From Methanomicrobiales archaeon (lineage in GTDB: Archaea; Halobacteriota; Methanomicrobia; Methanomicrobiales; Methanospirillaceae): 43,058 nucleotides of DNA. The notes beneath the pieces are model-generated. The model searched no databases and was not told where the DNA came from. It saw nothing but the letters and a program-made list of their open reading frames with translations. This document shows, piece by piece, positions 27,533 to 36,940 of this stretch. The first letter of the stretch is position 1. Each line of letters starts with the position of its first letter. Location: assembly GCA_025360805.1 (NCBI GenBank), contig JANYBK010000130.1, positions 1-43,058 on the forward strand, in the 5' to 3' direction. Position numbers and translations under genes: made by a program.

Positions 27533-29320
27533 ATGAATAAACAGGAACTTCAACTTTTATATCGACATGTTTACCCATATCGACAAAAAATACTTTTTAT
27601 TATTGTTCTGGCAATTTTTTGTGCTTTTTTTGAAGCAATAAATCTAAGTGCACTTGTCCCCCTGCTTCAACTCATTAATAGTCCGAATGAGCCCGGCGGA
27701 ACATTGTGGTCGTTATTAAATAATTTTTTTTCATTTATCGGCATTGAATTAACATTTACGAGTCTGCTCGTCCTGATGAGTATCCTTTTCCTGATTGGTC
27801 AATCTCTGTTATATCTTAAGAAAAATATGCAAAATAACGTCAGATTCAAGTTTAATACTGATTTGATGAATAGAATTTTTTATAATACACTTTATACGGA
27901 TATGCGATACCACCATTCGCAAAAAGGTGGGACGCTCATTGATACAATAAATCGTGAATCTGATCAGGCATCAACGTCAATATTTGTAATCTCTGAAATT
28001 TTCACTTTTGTGCTTCTTATATGTGTCTACTTTGTAATGCTTTTCTATATTTCTGCAATATTAACCATTATATGTGCAATAGTAGCTATTACGAGTTTTA
28101 CGTTACTAAATTTTTTAATTCTCCGCTCAAAAGAATTTGGAAAATTTGTTGTGGATGTCAATTCAAAAATGAACGAATTCGTTCATGAACGAATCAACCT
28201 GTTAAAACTTATAAAAATTTTTTCAACAGAAAAAATGGAGCAGGATCGATTCCGGACATTATCCAGTAGCTATTCTGACAGCAATGGTGCTTTTATGATG
28301 AATGGGATTAAAATAGAAACCATTTTTCAGATAATTATATTCTTCATTGCGATTGTCGTTCTCTATGTTTCAACAGTATTCTTAAACTTATCCCTGCCTT
28401 TGTTATTGATCTTCATCTTTATCCTTGTCCGTCTTACCGATCCACTTCGTAACCTGAATTCACAACGACATGTCCTTGCGGGTCAGATTGCAAGCCTTGA
28501 AAAGGTTGATCATATAATCACTGAATTAGAACAGGAAAGAACAATTGAAAATGGGACTATTCAGTTTAATGGCTTTCATAATTCCATCCGTATTAATGCG
28601 ATTAATTTCTCCTACAACCTGAATACATCCACACTCACAGACATCTCATTCCAAATAAATAAAAATGAAATGGTTGCTATTATTGGAGCATCCGGAAGTG
28701 GAAAATCCACGCTAGTGGATCTGATTATCCGTTTGATGGAACCCCGTTCCGGAGAGATCACAATCGATAATGAAAATATCGCCAAGTATACTCTTGAGAG
28801 TTATCACAAAAAAATTGGATTTGTCAGTCAAGAAAGTTTTATTTTTCATGATTCTATCTTGAATAATATCTGTTACGGGAGTGATCACATCTCGTTAAGT
28901 GATGCAATTACAGCAGCAAAAATTGCAAATGCTCATGATTTTATATCAGGTTTATCTGAAAATTATTATACTGAAGTTGGCGAAAAAGGTGTGAAACTAT
29001 CCGGTGGGGAAAAACAGAGAATTGCTCTTGCGAGAGCGCTCTATAAAAACCCTGAAATTCTTATCCTTGATGAGGCAACAAGTGCACTTGATTCAGAATC
29101 TGAGCGGATTATTCAGGAATCCATTGCAAAAATTAAGAATAAATATACTATAATCTCAATTGCACATCGTCTCTCTACTATCGAAAATGCCGATAAAATA
29201 ATTGTAATTGGCGGGGGGAATATTTTGGAAATTGGATCCCATAATGACCTTATACAGAAAAATAATGAATATGCAAAATATTATGCAATTCAATATCGTC
29301 AAAATGGCACAACCAATTAA
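27533..29320 (+). CDS. ABC transporter, fused TMD-NBD (MsbA/PglK-like flippase/exporter)
   Basis: Hydrophobic N-terminal TMDs; Walker A GASGSGKST; signature VKLSGGEKQRIALARALYKNPEILILDEATSALDSESE; H-loop IAHRLSTI. Confidence 0.93.
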   Translation: MNKQELQLLYRHVYPYRQKILFIIVLAIFCAFFEAINLSALVPLLQLINSPNEPGGTLWSLLNNFFSFIGIELTFTSLLVLMSILFLIGQSLLYLKKNMQNNVRFKFNTDLMNRIFYNTLYTDMRYHHSQKGGTLIDTINRESDQASTSIFVISEIFTFVLLICVYFVMLFYISAILTIICAIVAITSFTLLNFLILRSKEFGKFVVDVNSKMNEFVHERINLLKLIKIFSTEKMEQDRFRTLSSSYSDSNGAFMMNGIKIETIFQIIIFFIAIVVLYVSTVFLNLSLPLLLIFIFILVRLTDPLRNLNSQRHVLAGQIASLEKVDHIITELEQERTIENGTIQFNGFHNSIRINAINFSYNLNTSTLTDISFQINKNEMVAIIGASGSGKSTLVDLIIRLMEPRSGEITIDNENIAKYTLESYHKKIGFVSQESFIFHDSILNNICYGSDHISLSDAITAAKIANAHDFISGLSENYYTEVGEKGVKLSGGEKQRIALARALYKNPEILILDEATSALDSESERIIQESIAKIKNKYTIISIAHRLSTIENADKIIVIGGGNILEIGSHNDLIQKNNEYAKYYAIQYRQNGTTN

Positions 29321-29337
29321 TGCCCATTATTTTAAAT

Positions 29338-30492
29338 TCAATATACCTCACGGATCAGATTTTCAATAATATTTCTCATATATACATGAACAGGAAGTTC
29401 TGGAATATAACTCATTACGTATTTCCTTTGTTCTTTTGTAGATTCAATAAATTCATTTTGGTCCATTTTGAGCAGTCCATTCAATTTTTTTTCGAATAGA
29501 TAATAATCCATGCTTTTTACGGAAAACAGATCCTGATTAAATACCTCATAAATCGCGTCACCGGTAAAATTACAGAACAAGACTTTTTTTCCCCATCCAA
29601 ATGCCTCAAAACCCGCTGTTGAGTGATTGGTAATAATTACTTCACTACAGTCCATTGTTTTATATGTTGAATAACCATCATTTTCATTTTGTCGGACAAT
29701 TGTTACTTTCTCACCGAACATCTCAAAAAAGTATTCATATTCTTCATTGGTCGAGGTACGAAGAGCAATTACTACATGTTTATTATTTTTTTTAATGTAT
29801 TCCATCATCATACCAAGAATTATTTGATCATTTTTCATCCAATCTTCATGCAATATTCCATTGACAGGGTAGGTACCCTGAGAAATTATACAAACGTCAA
29901 AAATAACCTGGGCTGGGTTTTTTTTTATTACATCTTGGTAATATCCTGCTCTTAATGATCCAAGACAAATAGGATCGCCAATTTCATGACCAAATTTTCG
30001 ATAATTATCAACATCATTCTGTCCAAAACAAACAAAATGCGGCATTGAAATTTTTTTAATAAATCCTTTGGAATCTGGTGCTGTCAGACATGATGTTATC
30101 CGAGTACCATTTTGAATTGCGAAAAATTCAGCGTTATTGTATTCTTTTGAGAGCCATTGGAATGTAAAATCGTTATCTACGTATGTGATCACAATTTTCG
30201 GATTGATATATTCCACATAACTTAAGAGATATGCTTTATAAACATAACTTTTGATTTCTTTCAGGTATTGAAAATCAAACCCAAAAATTTTTTTCGCCAT
30301 TCTGAATAAAATTTGTGGAGAAATGTAAAAAAACTCTAGTCTGGCAGGAAATATTGAATACTCCAGATTATATAGCATAGAGTCAATTATCACATCACTA
30401 CCCGCATAATCATATATCAGAATTTTAGTTTTTTTTGGATTTTTAAAGGTTATTTTATTAAATGAAGGAAAAAACTTTTTTAATAAATGCAT
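29338..30492 (-). CDS. Putative surface carbohydrate biosynthesis protein (GT-B / CDP-glycerophosphotransferase-like C-terminus)
   Basis: NAEFFAIQNGTR...FVCFGQNDVDNYRKFGHEIGDPICLGSLRAGYY; MDCSEVIITNHSTAGFEAFGWGKKVLFCNFTGD. Confidence 0.55.
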   Translation of the reverse strand: MHLLKKFFPSFNKITFKNPKKTKILIYDYAGSDVIIDSMLYNLEYSIFPARLEFFYISPQILFRMAKKIFGFDFQYLKEIKSYVYKAYLLSYVEYINPKIVITYVDNDFTFQWLSKEYNNAEFFAIQNGTRITSCLTAPDSKGFIKKISMPHFVCFGQNDVDNYRKFGHEIGDPICLGSLRAGYYQDVIKKNPAQVIFDVCIISQGTYPVNGILHEDWMKNDQIILGMMMEYIKKNNKHVVIALRTSTNEEYEYFFEMFGEKVTIVRQNENDGYSTYKTMDCSEVIITNHSTAGFEAFGWGKKVLFCNFTGDAIYEVFNQDLFSVKSMDYYLFEKKLNGLLKMDQNEFIESTKEQRKYVMSYIPELPVHVYMRNIIENLIREVY

Positions 30493-30650
30493 ATTTTGAT
30501 TTTATTTTTCATAGTAAAAAACACGATGCACTATATTTCAGGAAATTATTAGATTTCCCTTGGAATATATTTGTCTTTGTTTTTTTACATTTAATCAATA
30601 CAGTTAGGGTTGTCGATTATAATGTTGGATCTTTACTACCTCTTTTCAGT

Positions 30651-31385
30651 TCACCCCCCTCTTACCTTTCTTAATTTCAGCAGTTCCGGTTCTTTATCCA
30701 GCATCTTAATAATATCTCCTGTCGTCCAGTAGGGTCCATTCTTTTGTGGTAATCTTTTGACAAGTTCTCTGATAAAAACAATGTCTTCAAAGAAATCGAT
30801 ATCCAGTCGGTAGCCGGGCCGGTGGAATTTTGGTGGAGAATTCTGTAGTTTACTAATGTAATCACGGTTATTATGAAGATAGGTAACTACATGTTCGCGA
30901 TATCGCATATCCTTTGCTTCCTTATCAAGACGTAGCAATGTTTCCGCACTCACCATCTCAACGCCAACACCATCGGGATGCCCGGAAACCGGGCCAAGGT
31001 TCGATGCATAATCGCATGGCTGGTTCTCCCAGAAAAAGGTAATCAGTTTATCGATCATATCCGGGTCCAGTAACGGATTATCAGCAGCCGCCCGGACAAT
31101 AGCATCTGAAGGATGTGCGTTATATGCCTGGACAAATCGCCCAAGTACATCATCTTCACTTCCTCGGATTATTTCGACTCCGCACCGTTCTGCGATGGGA
31201 ATGAGTTGATCATCTTTTTTTCTTGTCGAGGTCGCAAGGATAATTTTTTTCGGGATTTTTGATTTTGTAATCCTCGTGAGGACCAGTTCAAGGAGCGAAA
31301 GTTCTTTCCACACCGGCATCAGGCTTTTTCCCGGGAGCCTGTGCGATCCCATCCGGGCCTGGATGATGATATTAGTATCTTTCAT
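30651..31385 (-). CDS. SpsF/KdsB-like cytidylyltransferase
   Basis: NIIIQARMGSHRLPGKSLMPVWKELSLLELVLTRITKSKIPKKIILATSTRKKDDQL; GSEDDVLGRFVQAYN; RAAADNPLLDPDMID. Confidence 0.85.
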   Translation of the reverse strand: MKDTNIIIQARMGSHRLPGKSLMPVWKELSLLELVLTRITKSKIPKKIILATSTRKKDDQLIPIAERCGVEIIRGSEDDVLGRFVQAYNAHPSDAIVRAAADNPLLDPDMIDKLITFFWENQPCDYASNLGPVSGHPDGVGVEMVSAETLLRLDKEAKDMRYREHVVTYLHNNRDYISKLQNSPPKFHRPGYRLDIDFFEDIVFIRELVKRLPQKNGPYWTTGDIIKMLDKEPELLKLRKVRGG

Positions 31386-31417
31386 TAATAAAAAATGAAA
31401 CTGTAAACCATATAATG

Positions 31418-32254
31418 TTACCAGCAGGTCCTTCCACCATCAATACTGAGCGATGCACCGGTCATGTATGAAGATGCATCAGAAATCAGGAAAATGATCG
31501 CAGGTTTGTATTCATCGGCATCTGCCATTCGTCCCATCGGAATAAGATTGGTCAGTTGCCGGACAAAGGTCTCCGGTTGACCATTATACACTCCTCCGGG
31601 GCAGAGTGCATTTACTCGAATCCCTTTATCTGCCCAATAAGTCGCAAGATATTTAGTCAGACCAATCATTCCATGTTTTACCACAGAATATGTAACCGGT
31701 TTCACCGGTTGCCTCTCATCAGGAAGTCCTTGGATGTGATATATTCTTTGATCAGGGGCAATAATCCCGAGGTCAGAAGCAATATTCAGGATTACTCCCT
31801 GATTCCTTTTCGCCATTTCTCTCCCAAAAACCTGACTGCAGAGATATGCTCCGGTAAGTCCTACAGAAATGTCTTTGTTCCAAATCATTTCTGGGAATGC
31901 CTCAAACCGGGACCATGGGACCGAATCGGCTTCATCCTGTTTCACTTTAGGGTCATTCGCCGCGTTATTGATCAGGATATCAACTTTACCGAACCGCTCT
32001 GTACACATTGTGCAGAGTTCTTCCACACTCTTGTGAGTAGTGATATCTGCATAGAACCCTGGTACTTCGAGGTTGTATTTATCGGAAAGATTTGCAGCTC
32101 TTTGCTTTGCTGCGGACTCATTTATATCGGCAAGGATCGGAATTCCTCCAGCGTCTAGTACCGCCTCCGCATGCCGTACTCCCAGAAATCCTGCACCCCC
32201 GGTTATTACTGCAACCTTTCCGTCGATCCTGAACCGTTCCAGCGAATTTGACAT
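31418..32254 (-). CDS. SDR oxidoreductase, second PtmA-like paralogue
   Basis: MSNSLERFRIDGKVAVITGGAGFLGVRHAEAVLDAGGIPILAD; NIASDLGIIAPDQRIYHIQGLPDERQPVKPVTYSVVKHGMIGLTKYLATYWADKGIRVNALCPGGVYNGQPETF. Start refined from the 300-aa ORF. Confidence 0.85.
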   Translation of the reverse strand: MSNSLERFRIDGKVAVITGGAGFLGVRHAEAVLDAGGIPILADINESAAKQRAANLSDKYNLEVPGFYADITTHKSVEELCTMCTERFGKVDILINNAANDPKVKQDEADSVPWSRFEAFPEMIWNKDISVGLTGAYLCSQVFGREMAKRNQGVILNIASDLGIIAPDQRIYHIQGLPDERQPVKPVTYSVVKHGMIGLTKYLATYWADKGIRVNALCPGGVYNGQPETFVRQLTNLIPMGRMADADEYKPAIIFLISDASSYMTGASLSIDGGRTCW

Positions 32255-32273
32255 GTTTACTCCTTGTTTGTGA

Positions 32274-33047
32274 TTATAATAATCTCCGCATCTGTCCCCC
32301 GTCAATAATAAAATTTGCACCCGTTACAAATGAAGATTGATCCGATGCAAGGAAGCAGGTGAGACGGGCGACATCATCAGGTGTTCCAAATTTGTGAGAA
32401 GGGACGTTTTCATCGATGTAGGTATTAACCCATTCCGGGTTCTCTTTGATTTTTTTACTCCAGGTTCCCCCATCAAACAGGATATTTCCTGGGGAAATCG
32501 CATTCATCCTCACACCATCCTTTCCGATGAGATGCGCAGTATACTTCATGTAAGATAATAACGCGGATTTCGCAGCTGCATATGGAACTGGGGCACTTAT
32601 CACCTCGCAACCTGCGATGGAGGAGATGAAGATAATGTTTCCTGAGCGTGCGGGGACCATAACATTCAGACACTCTCTTGAAAGTATTACCGATGTGAAA
32701 AAATTTTTCTCCATGCATTCCTGCCAGATGGAATCTTCGATATTCCACCCGGGTTTTGATCGACCCGATCCAATATTGGCAACCGCTATGTCCAGATTTC
32801 CCTCCCTCTCACAGATCGCTTTAACCAGCTCTTTGACTTTTTTTGTACTTGTGAGATCACCGCAGAAAGATCGAATCGAGTCCGGGTGATCTTTTTGGAA
32901 ATCCTTAAATGTATTGTTAAGTAGTTTGGAATCCCGTCCGGTTATATATACGACAGCTCCTTCCTCCAGAAAACTATGGGCTATGGATCGTCCTATCCCT
33001 CTGCTGGAACCACTGATTACCGCAACCTTACCTGACAACAGCACCAT
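32274..33047 (-). CDS. SDR oxidoreductase (FabG-like)
   Basis: GKVAVISGSSRGIGRSIAHSFLEEGAVVYITGR; ISSIAGCEVISAPVPYAAAKSALLSYMK; FIIDGGQ. Confidence 0.88.
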   Translation of the reverse strand: MVLLSGKVAVISGSSRGIGRSIAHSFLEEGAVVYITGRDSKLLNNTFKDFQKDHPDSIRSFCGDLTSTKKVKELVKAICEREGNLDIAVANIGSGRSKPGWNIEDSIWQECMEKNFFTSVILSRECLNVMVPARSGNIIFISSIAGCEVISAPVPYAAAKSALLSYMKYTAHLIGKDGVRMNAISPGNILFDGGTWSKKIKENPEWVNTYIDENVPSHKFGTPDDVARLTCFLASDQSSFVTGANFIIDGGQMRRLL

Positions 33048-33164
33048 ATCACTTCTCTCTTAAAATTTCAATGCCAACAAATTACCAGATATCCCGGTTT
33101 TTTATCCAAGACTTATACTCATACTACTATTAGCATTCTCGTATTAAAGGGTAAATCCCTGTTC

Positions 33165-33998
33165 TCACGAAAGGAAAGATTCAACAAATGTCCGGTTACG
33201 AATTGCCAGGTCAACTTCGGAAATGTTATTTTCCCGTGCTGCCTGAAGGATGTAAGGACGGTTATATGGAATCGATTGGAACCCATTGAAACAATAGGCA
33301 AAATCTGCAGCTCCTGAACCCAGCGGTACTGTACCTCCACTCTTCATCCGATCTTTGACATGCACGCTGCCGACCCACTGTTTCAGGAGAGGCAATTCCT
33401 CTCGGGGATTGTACCCGAGTGAAGCACTGTTTCCGATATCATAATTGGCTCGGATGAGTTTATGGTCCAGGGAACTGAGAATGCCTGCAATAGTCGAAGG
33501 TGGTAAGTCGGTTTCGAGATGGATCTCCACACTATTTTTTTCCATCATAGGAACAATTGAGCGGAGTAGTGTTTCCAAACCCATTATCTGTTCATGAGTT
33601 TTTAGGGAGGAGGAATCAACAAAGGGGAGGATAATATACTGGCATTCGAGTCGGGAAGCCTGTCCGATGAGCCATTCAAGGTGGCTTTTTACAGAAGGAA
33701 CTGGTAAGCCTGATGGATCCAACAGATGGATGTTCATATAGTAGTCCGCACAGATCGAACGGACCATAACCGAAGACTCTTTTTCCAGTTTACGAATCTC
33801 ACGTATCCCCTCTAGATTCCTCAAAGGATTGATCTGATCCGTACCTGTTTCGTAGATCCATTCTATGCAATTGAGTCCGGCTTTTTGTGCAAGGAGAAAT
33901 TCATCCTGCCATGTCCCAACCGGAAATGACTGGATAGTATCGCCTATCTGGGGGGAAAGTCGTCCCTGCATGATTCCGGTTTTTATAGTTGTTTTCAT
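33165..33998 (-). CDS. Sugar phosphate isomerase/epimerase (xylose isomerase-like TIM barrel)
   Basis: GIMQGRLSPQIGDTIQSFPVGTWQDEFLLAQKAGLNCIEWIYE; IHLETDLPPSTIAGIL; IRANYDIGNSASLGYNPREELPLLKQWVGSVHVKDR. Confidence 0.85.
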   Translation of the reverse strand: MKTTIKTGIMQGRLSPQIGDTIQSFPVGTWQDEFLLAQKAGLNCIEWIYETGTDQINPLRNLEGIREIRKLEKESSVMVRSICADYYMNIHLLDPSGLPVPSVKSHLEWLIGQASRLECQYIILPFVDSSSLKTHEQIMGLETLLRSIVPMMEKNSVEIHLETDLPPSTIAGILSSLDHKLIRANYDIGNSASLGYNPREELPLLKQWVGSVHVKDRMKSGGTVPLGSGAADFAYCFNGFQSIPYNRPYILQAARENNISEVDLAIRNRTFVESFLS

Positions 33999-34981
33999 TT
34001 TTTCTGTTTAAACGAATAAGGGGAAGGTGCATTCATTGCCCCGGGTTTCTTCGAAAGACCGAATTTTTTAATCTGAACGATGATATCAACACCAACATTC
34101 TGTCCCCATGTATCCAGAAGTCTTTTTGTTATGGGTCCCAATTTTCCCGAACCAATCTGCATACTGTTGATGCTTGTCACCGGCAGGATACAGAATGGCG
34201 TACCGGTGAAGAACGCTTCATCGGCAGTCATCACATCATACAGTTCAATGTTCTTTTCAATGCAGGGAAGGCCGAGCTGGGGAGACAGTTCTTCCATAAC
34301 GTATTTACGGCTGACGCCGCGGAGAATGTTGCGGGGCTCTGGTGTGATGATCTTGCCATCCTTGACCATGAAGAAGTTATCCCCCGTTCCCTCCGCAATA
34401 AAACCGTCCGGGTCAAGAAGGAGCGCCCAATTATTTTCACCGGCATAGTTTGAAACCTCAATATTTGCCATGAGATAATGCATGCGGCTCCGGTTTTTGA
34501 CTTTGGGTTCGAGAAGGGATGCCGGAATCGCTCTCTGAGACGGAATCACTGCATTTATTCCGCTTTCAAAAAGCGGTCCCATAGATGCTACCGTCCAGCG
34601 TAAAGGAAAATCTGCGATTGTAATGTTAGGTCCTGCTTCAACACCTACAACATCTTGGTAAAGTGAAAGGAGCCCTCGCGAGACATTTATCATGATACGG
34701 TGTTCATCATCCTTCTCAAAGAGCGGATCATTTCTGTCAATGGTTTCATAGATGTGCTCCTCCATCTCTTTCATCGACATCTCTATGGGAATGTGCACGT
34801 ATTTGATTGATGCATAAAGACGCTCGAGATGATCTTGGAGTTTGAACTGTTCTTTATTGAACGATCGTGTCATCTCGAAGACCATATCCCCGAACATGAG
34901 CGCTGAATCGTAAATTGAAACTTTTGCTTCGTGTTCCGGGACAAACTTCCCATTTATGAAAACCTGACGTTCCTTTTTCAT
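33995..34981 (-). CDS. Class IV PLP aminotransferase (BCAT/D-amino acid aminotransferase fold)
   Basis: VFINGKFVPEHEAKVSIYDSALMFGDMVFEMTRSFN; KNRSRMHYLMANIEVSNYAGENNWALLLDPDGFIAEGTGDNFFMVKDGKIITP. Confidence 0.9.
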   Translation of the reverse strand: MKKERQVFINGKFVPEHEAKVSIYDSALMFGDMVFEMTRSFNKEQFKLQDHLERLYASIKYVHIPIEMSMKEMEEHIYETIDRNDPLFEKDDEHRIMINVSRGLLSLYQDVVGVEAGPNITIADFPLRWTVASMGPLFESGINAVIPSQRAIPASLLEPKVKNRSRMHYLMANIEVSNYAGENNWALLLDPDGFIAEGTGDNFFMVKDGKIITPEPRNILRGVSRKYVMEELSPQLGLPCIEKNIELYDVMTADEAFFTGTPFCILPVTSINSMQIGSGKLGPITKRLLDTWGQNVGVDIIVQIKKFGLSKKPGAMNAPSPYSFKQKK

Positions 34982-35009
34982 GTTACCTCAGTAGTTATAA
35001 AATGAAAGA

Positions 35010-35840
35010 TCATTCAAAATATCTCAATTTCTTTGCGATTCCTTTCTCTTTTTCCGAGACGGTTTTCATACCATTGCCGAGAATTCCAGGCACCGCACGG
35101 ATCTGCTGCATCATCAACTGGAGTTCAGATTCATCGATCGAGGCTGCCTGGTCGCTCCCGTACATCTTCTTATCCAAGGTGATATGCCGCTCAATGATTG
35201 TGGCACCCAGTGCCACTGCCAGTACTGAGGGCAGGATGCCTCTCTCATGCCCGCTGTATCCCACATCGCACTTATATCGGTTACGAAGTTCATTCATCAC
35301 GAGAAGGTCGCACTCATTATCCTCACTAGGATACGTTGATACGCAGTGCAATAGCGAGAAGGGGCACTGGTTTTTCTGGAAAATTTCCACAGCACGATCG
35401 ATGTCGGTAAATGAGCTCATACCGGTTGAGATGAATGTATGTTTTTTCTCCTTTGCAATAACTTCGAGAAGTGGAAGATGGGTTAGCATCGCCGAAGCGA
35501 CTTTATTGAATTTTGCATTGAACTGCTGGAGGAACTTCTGGCTATCCACATCCCATGCCGATGCAAACCACTCGATTTTTTTCTCCTTACAGTACGCATC
35601 GATGATATCGTACTCTTTTTTTTCGAATTCCAGTCCGGCCTTCTGGTCGCGTTGGGTCTCGCCCCACGGACTTTCCCGGGGTGAGTCAAGAAGTTCTTTG
35701 GTGTATACAATCTCCAGAGTTCTCTTCTGGAATTTAACGGCATTACAACCCGCATTCTTTGCAATATCAATAAGTTTTTTTGCGATTGTGATATCCCCGT
35801 TATGGTTAATCCCAATTTCTGCAATAACGAATGTTTTCAT
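35010..35840 (-). CDS. NeuB/SpsE-family PEP-condensing synthase lacking SAF domain
   Basis: MKTFVIAEIGINHNGDITIAKKLIDIAKNAGCNAVKFQKRTLEIVYTKEL; FISTGMSSFTD; LLHCVSTYPS; ATIIERHITLDKKMYGSDQAASIDESEL; ends after about 276 aa. Confidence 0.9.
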   Translation of the reverse strand: MKTFVIAEIGINHNGDITIAKKLIDIAKNAGCNAVKFQKRTLEIVYTKELLDSPRESPWGETQRDQKAGLEFEKKEYDIIDAYCKEKKIEWFASAWDVDSQKFLQQFNAKFNKVASAMLTHLPLLEVIAKEKKHTFISTGMSSFTDIDRAVEIFQKNQCPFSLLHCVSTYPSEDNECDLLVMNELRNRYKCDVGYSGHERGILPSVLAVALGATIIERHITLDKKMYGSDQAASIDESELQLMMQQIRAVPGILGNGMKTVSEKEKGIAKKLRYFE

Positions 35841-35883
35841 AATGACCTCTTTTTAGTATGTAGCAGGCTTGCTAAAAACATTA

Positions 35884-36369
35884 TTAACTTAAAACAATAT
35901 CAATGAATTCGCGGATGGCGCCTTGTCCTCCGCTTTTTTGTGTGATATAATCGGCAATTGCAAGGACTTTTGGATCGGAATCCGCGACTGCAACTCCAAT
36001 ACCTGCATAGGTAATACATTCAAGATCATTGACATCGTTGCCCATATACGCTACCTGTGCCGGCTCCAGCTTCATATCAGCGATGATCTTCTGAAATGTG
36101 GTGAGTTTGTCATCGATCCCGGTATAACAGGTTATCTTCAGCTTATCGCATCGCGCCCTGACAACCCTGCTGGTCTCTTTAGAGATCACAATAACGGTAA
36201 CATCCGGCCTTTTTTCCCGGAGCATCTTGAGACCAAGACTGTCACTCCGGTCGCATACCACGGTTTCCTTGCCGTTTTCATCAATGAAAACCCGGTTGTC
36301 TGTAAATACGCCATCGAAATCAAGAGTAAAGAGGCTGATCTTTTTGATCTTTTGTTCTACCTCACTCAT
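35884..36369 (-). CDS. KdsC-like HAD phosphatase
   Basis: LFTLDFDGVFTDNRVFIDENGKETVVCDRSDSLGLKML; GIDDKLTTFQKI; AYMGNDVNDLECITYAGIGVAVADSD; start MSEVEQKI overlaps the end of the SIS gene. Confidence 0.9.
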   Translation of the reverse strand: MSEVEQKIKKISLFTLDFDGVFTDNRVFIDENGKETVVCDRSDSLGLKMLREKRPDVTVIVISKETSRVVRARCDKLKITCYTGIDDKLTTFQKIIADMKLEPAQVAYMGNDVNDLECITYAGIGVAVADSDPKVLAIADYITQKSGGQGAIREFIDIVLS

Positions 36370-36940
36370 GGAAGAGTTCACACTCCACATAAGTGCAGAC
36401 CATGTGGGCAATCATAATATGCGCTTCCTGGATGAACGGTGTTTTGGGTGAAGGAACATTGATGGTATAATCGGTGATACCCGGAATGCCCTTTACTTTC
36501 TCACCGGTAAAAAACAGGGTGATGGCGTTCTTTGCCTTGGCTTCTTTCAGGCCCCGGATAATGGATTCTGAGGTTCCGCTTGTGCTGATCCCAAGCACAA
36601 TATCCCCTTCTGTCACCAATCCTTCCACCTGTCGTTTGAAGATGTTGGAAAAGGCATCATCATTTCCTATAGCAGTCAAGATTGATGTGTCGGTGGTGAG
36701 GGCAATGGCGGGCAGGCTCTGCCGGGGAAAATTTATTTTGTTGATGAACTCGGCGGCGATATGCTGAGCATCGGCAGCAGATCCTCCACACCCAAATATG
36801 TACAGTCGCTTGTTGTTCCGGTACGCGTGCACAAGGAGTGCCGATATCTCCATAATCCTGTTTTTCAGGTCCTTATCTTCAGAAATTTTCTGGATAACAT
36901 CCTGATGCTGGCGGATGTAGTTGTCAATATCAAGTGTCAT
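36362..36940 (-). CDS. SIS-domain phosphosugar isomerase (GmhA-like)
   Basis: NKRLYIFGCGGSAADAQHIAAEFINKINFPRQSLPAIALTTDTSILTAIGNDDAFSNIFKRQVEGLVTEGDIVLGISTSGTSESIIRGL. Confidence 0.92.
   Translation of the reverse strand: MTLDIDNYIRQHQDVIQKISEDKDLKNRIMEISALLVHAYRNNKRLYIFGCGGSAADAQHIAAEFINKINFPRQSLPAIALTTDTSILTAIGNDDAFSNIFKRQVEGLVTEGDIVLGISTSGTSESIIRGLKEAKAKNAITLFFTGEKVKGIPGITDYTINVPSPKTPFIQEAHIMIAHMVCTYVECELFHE

Noticed and set aside
31556-32158. 200-aa plus-strand ORF
   Set aside because: Shadow ORF antisense to the PtmA-like SDR.
35002-35856. 284-aa plus-strand ORF, slightly longer than the gene opposite
   Set aside because: Antisense to the NeuB-like synthase, whose catalytic motifs are unmistakable; the plus-strand product is Ser/Leu-rich shadow sequence.
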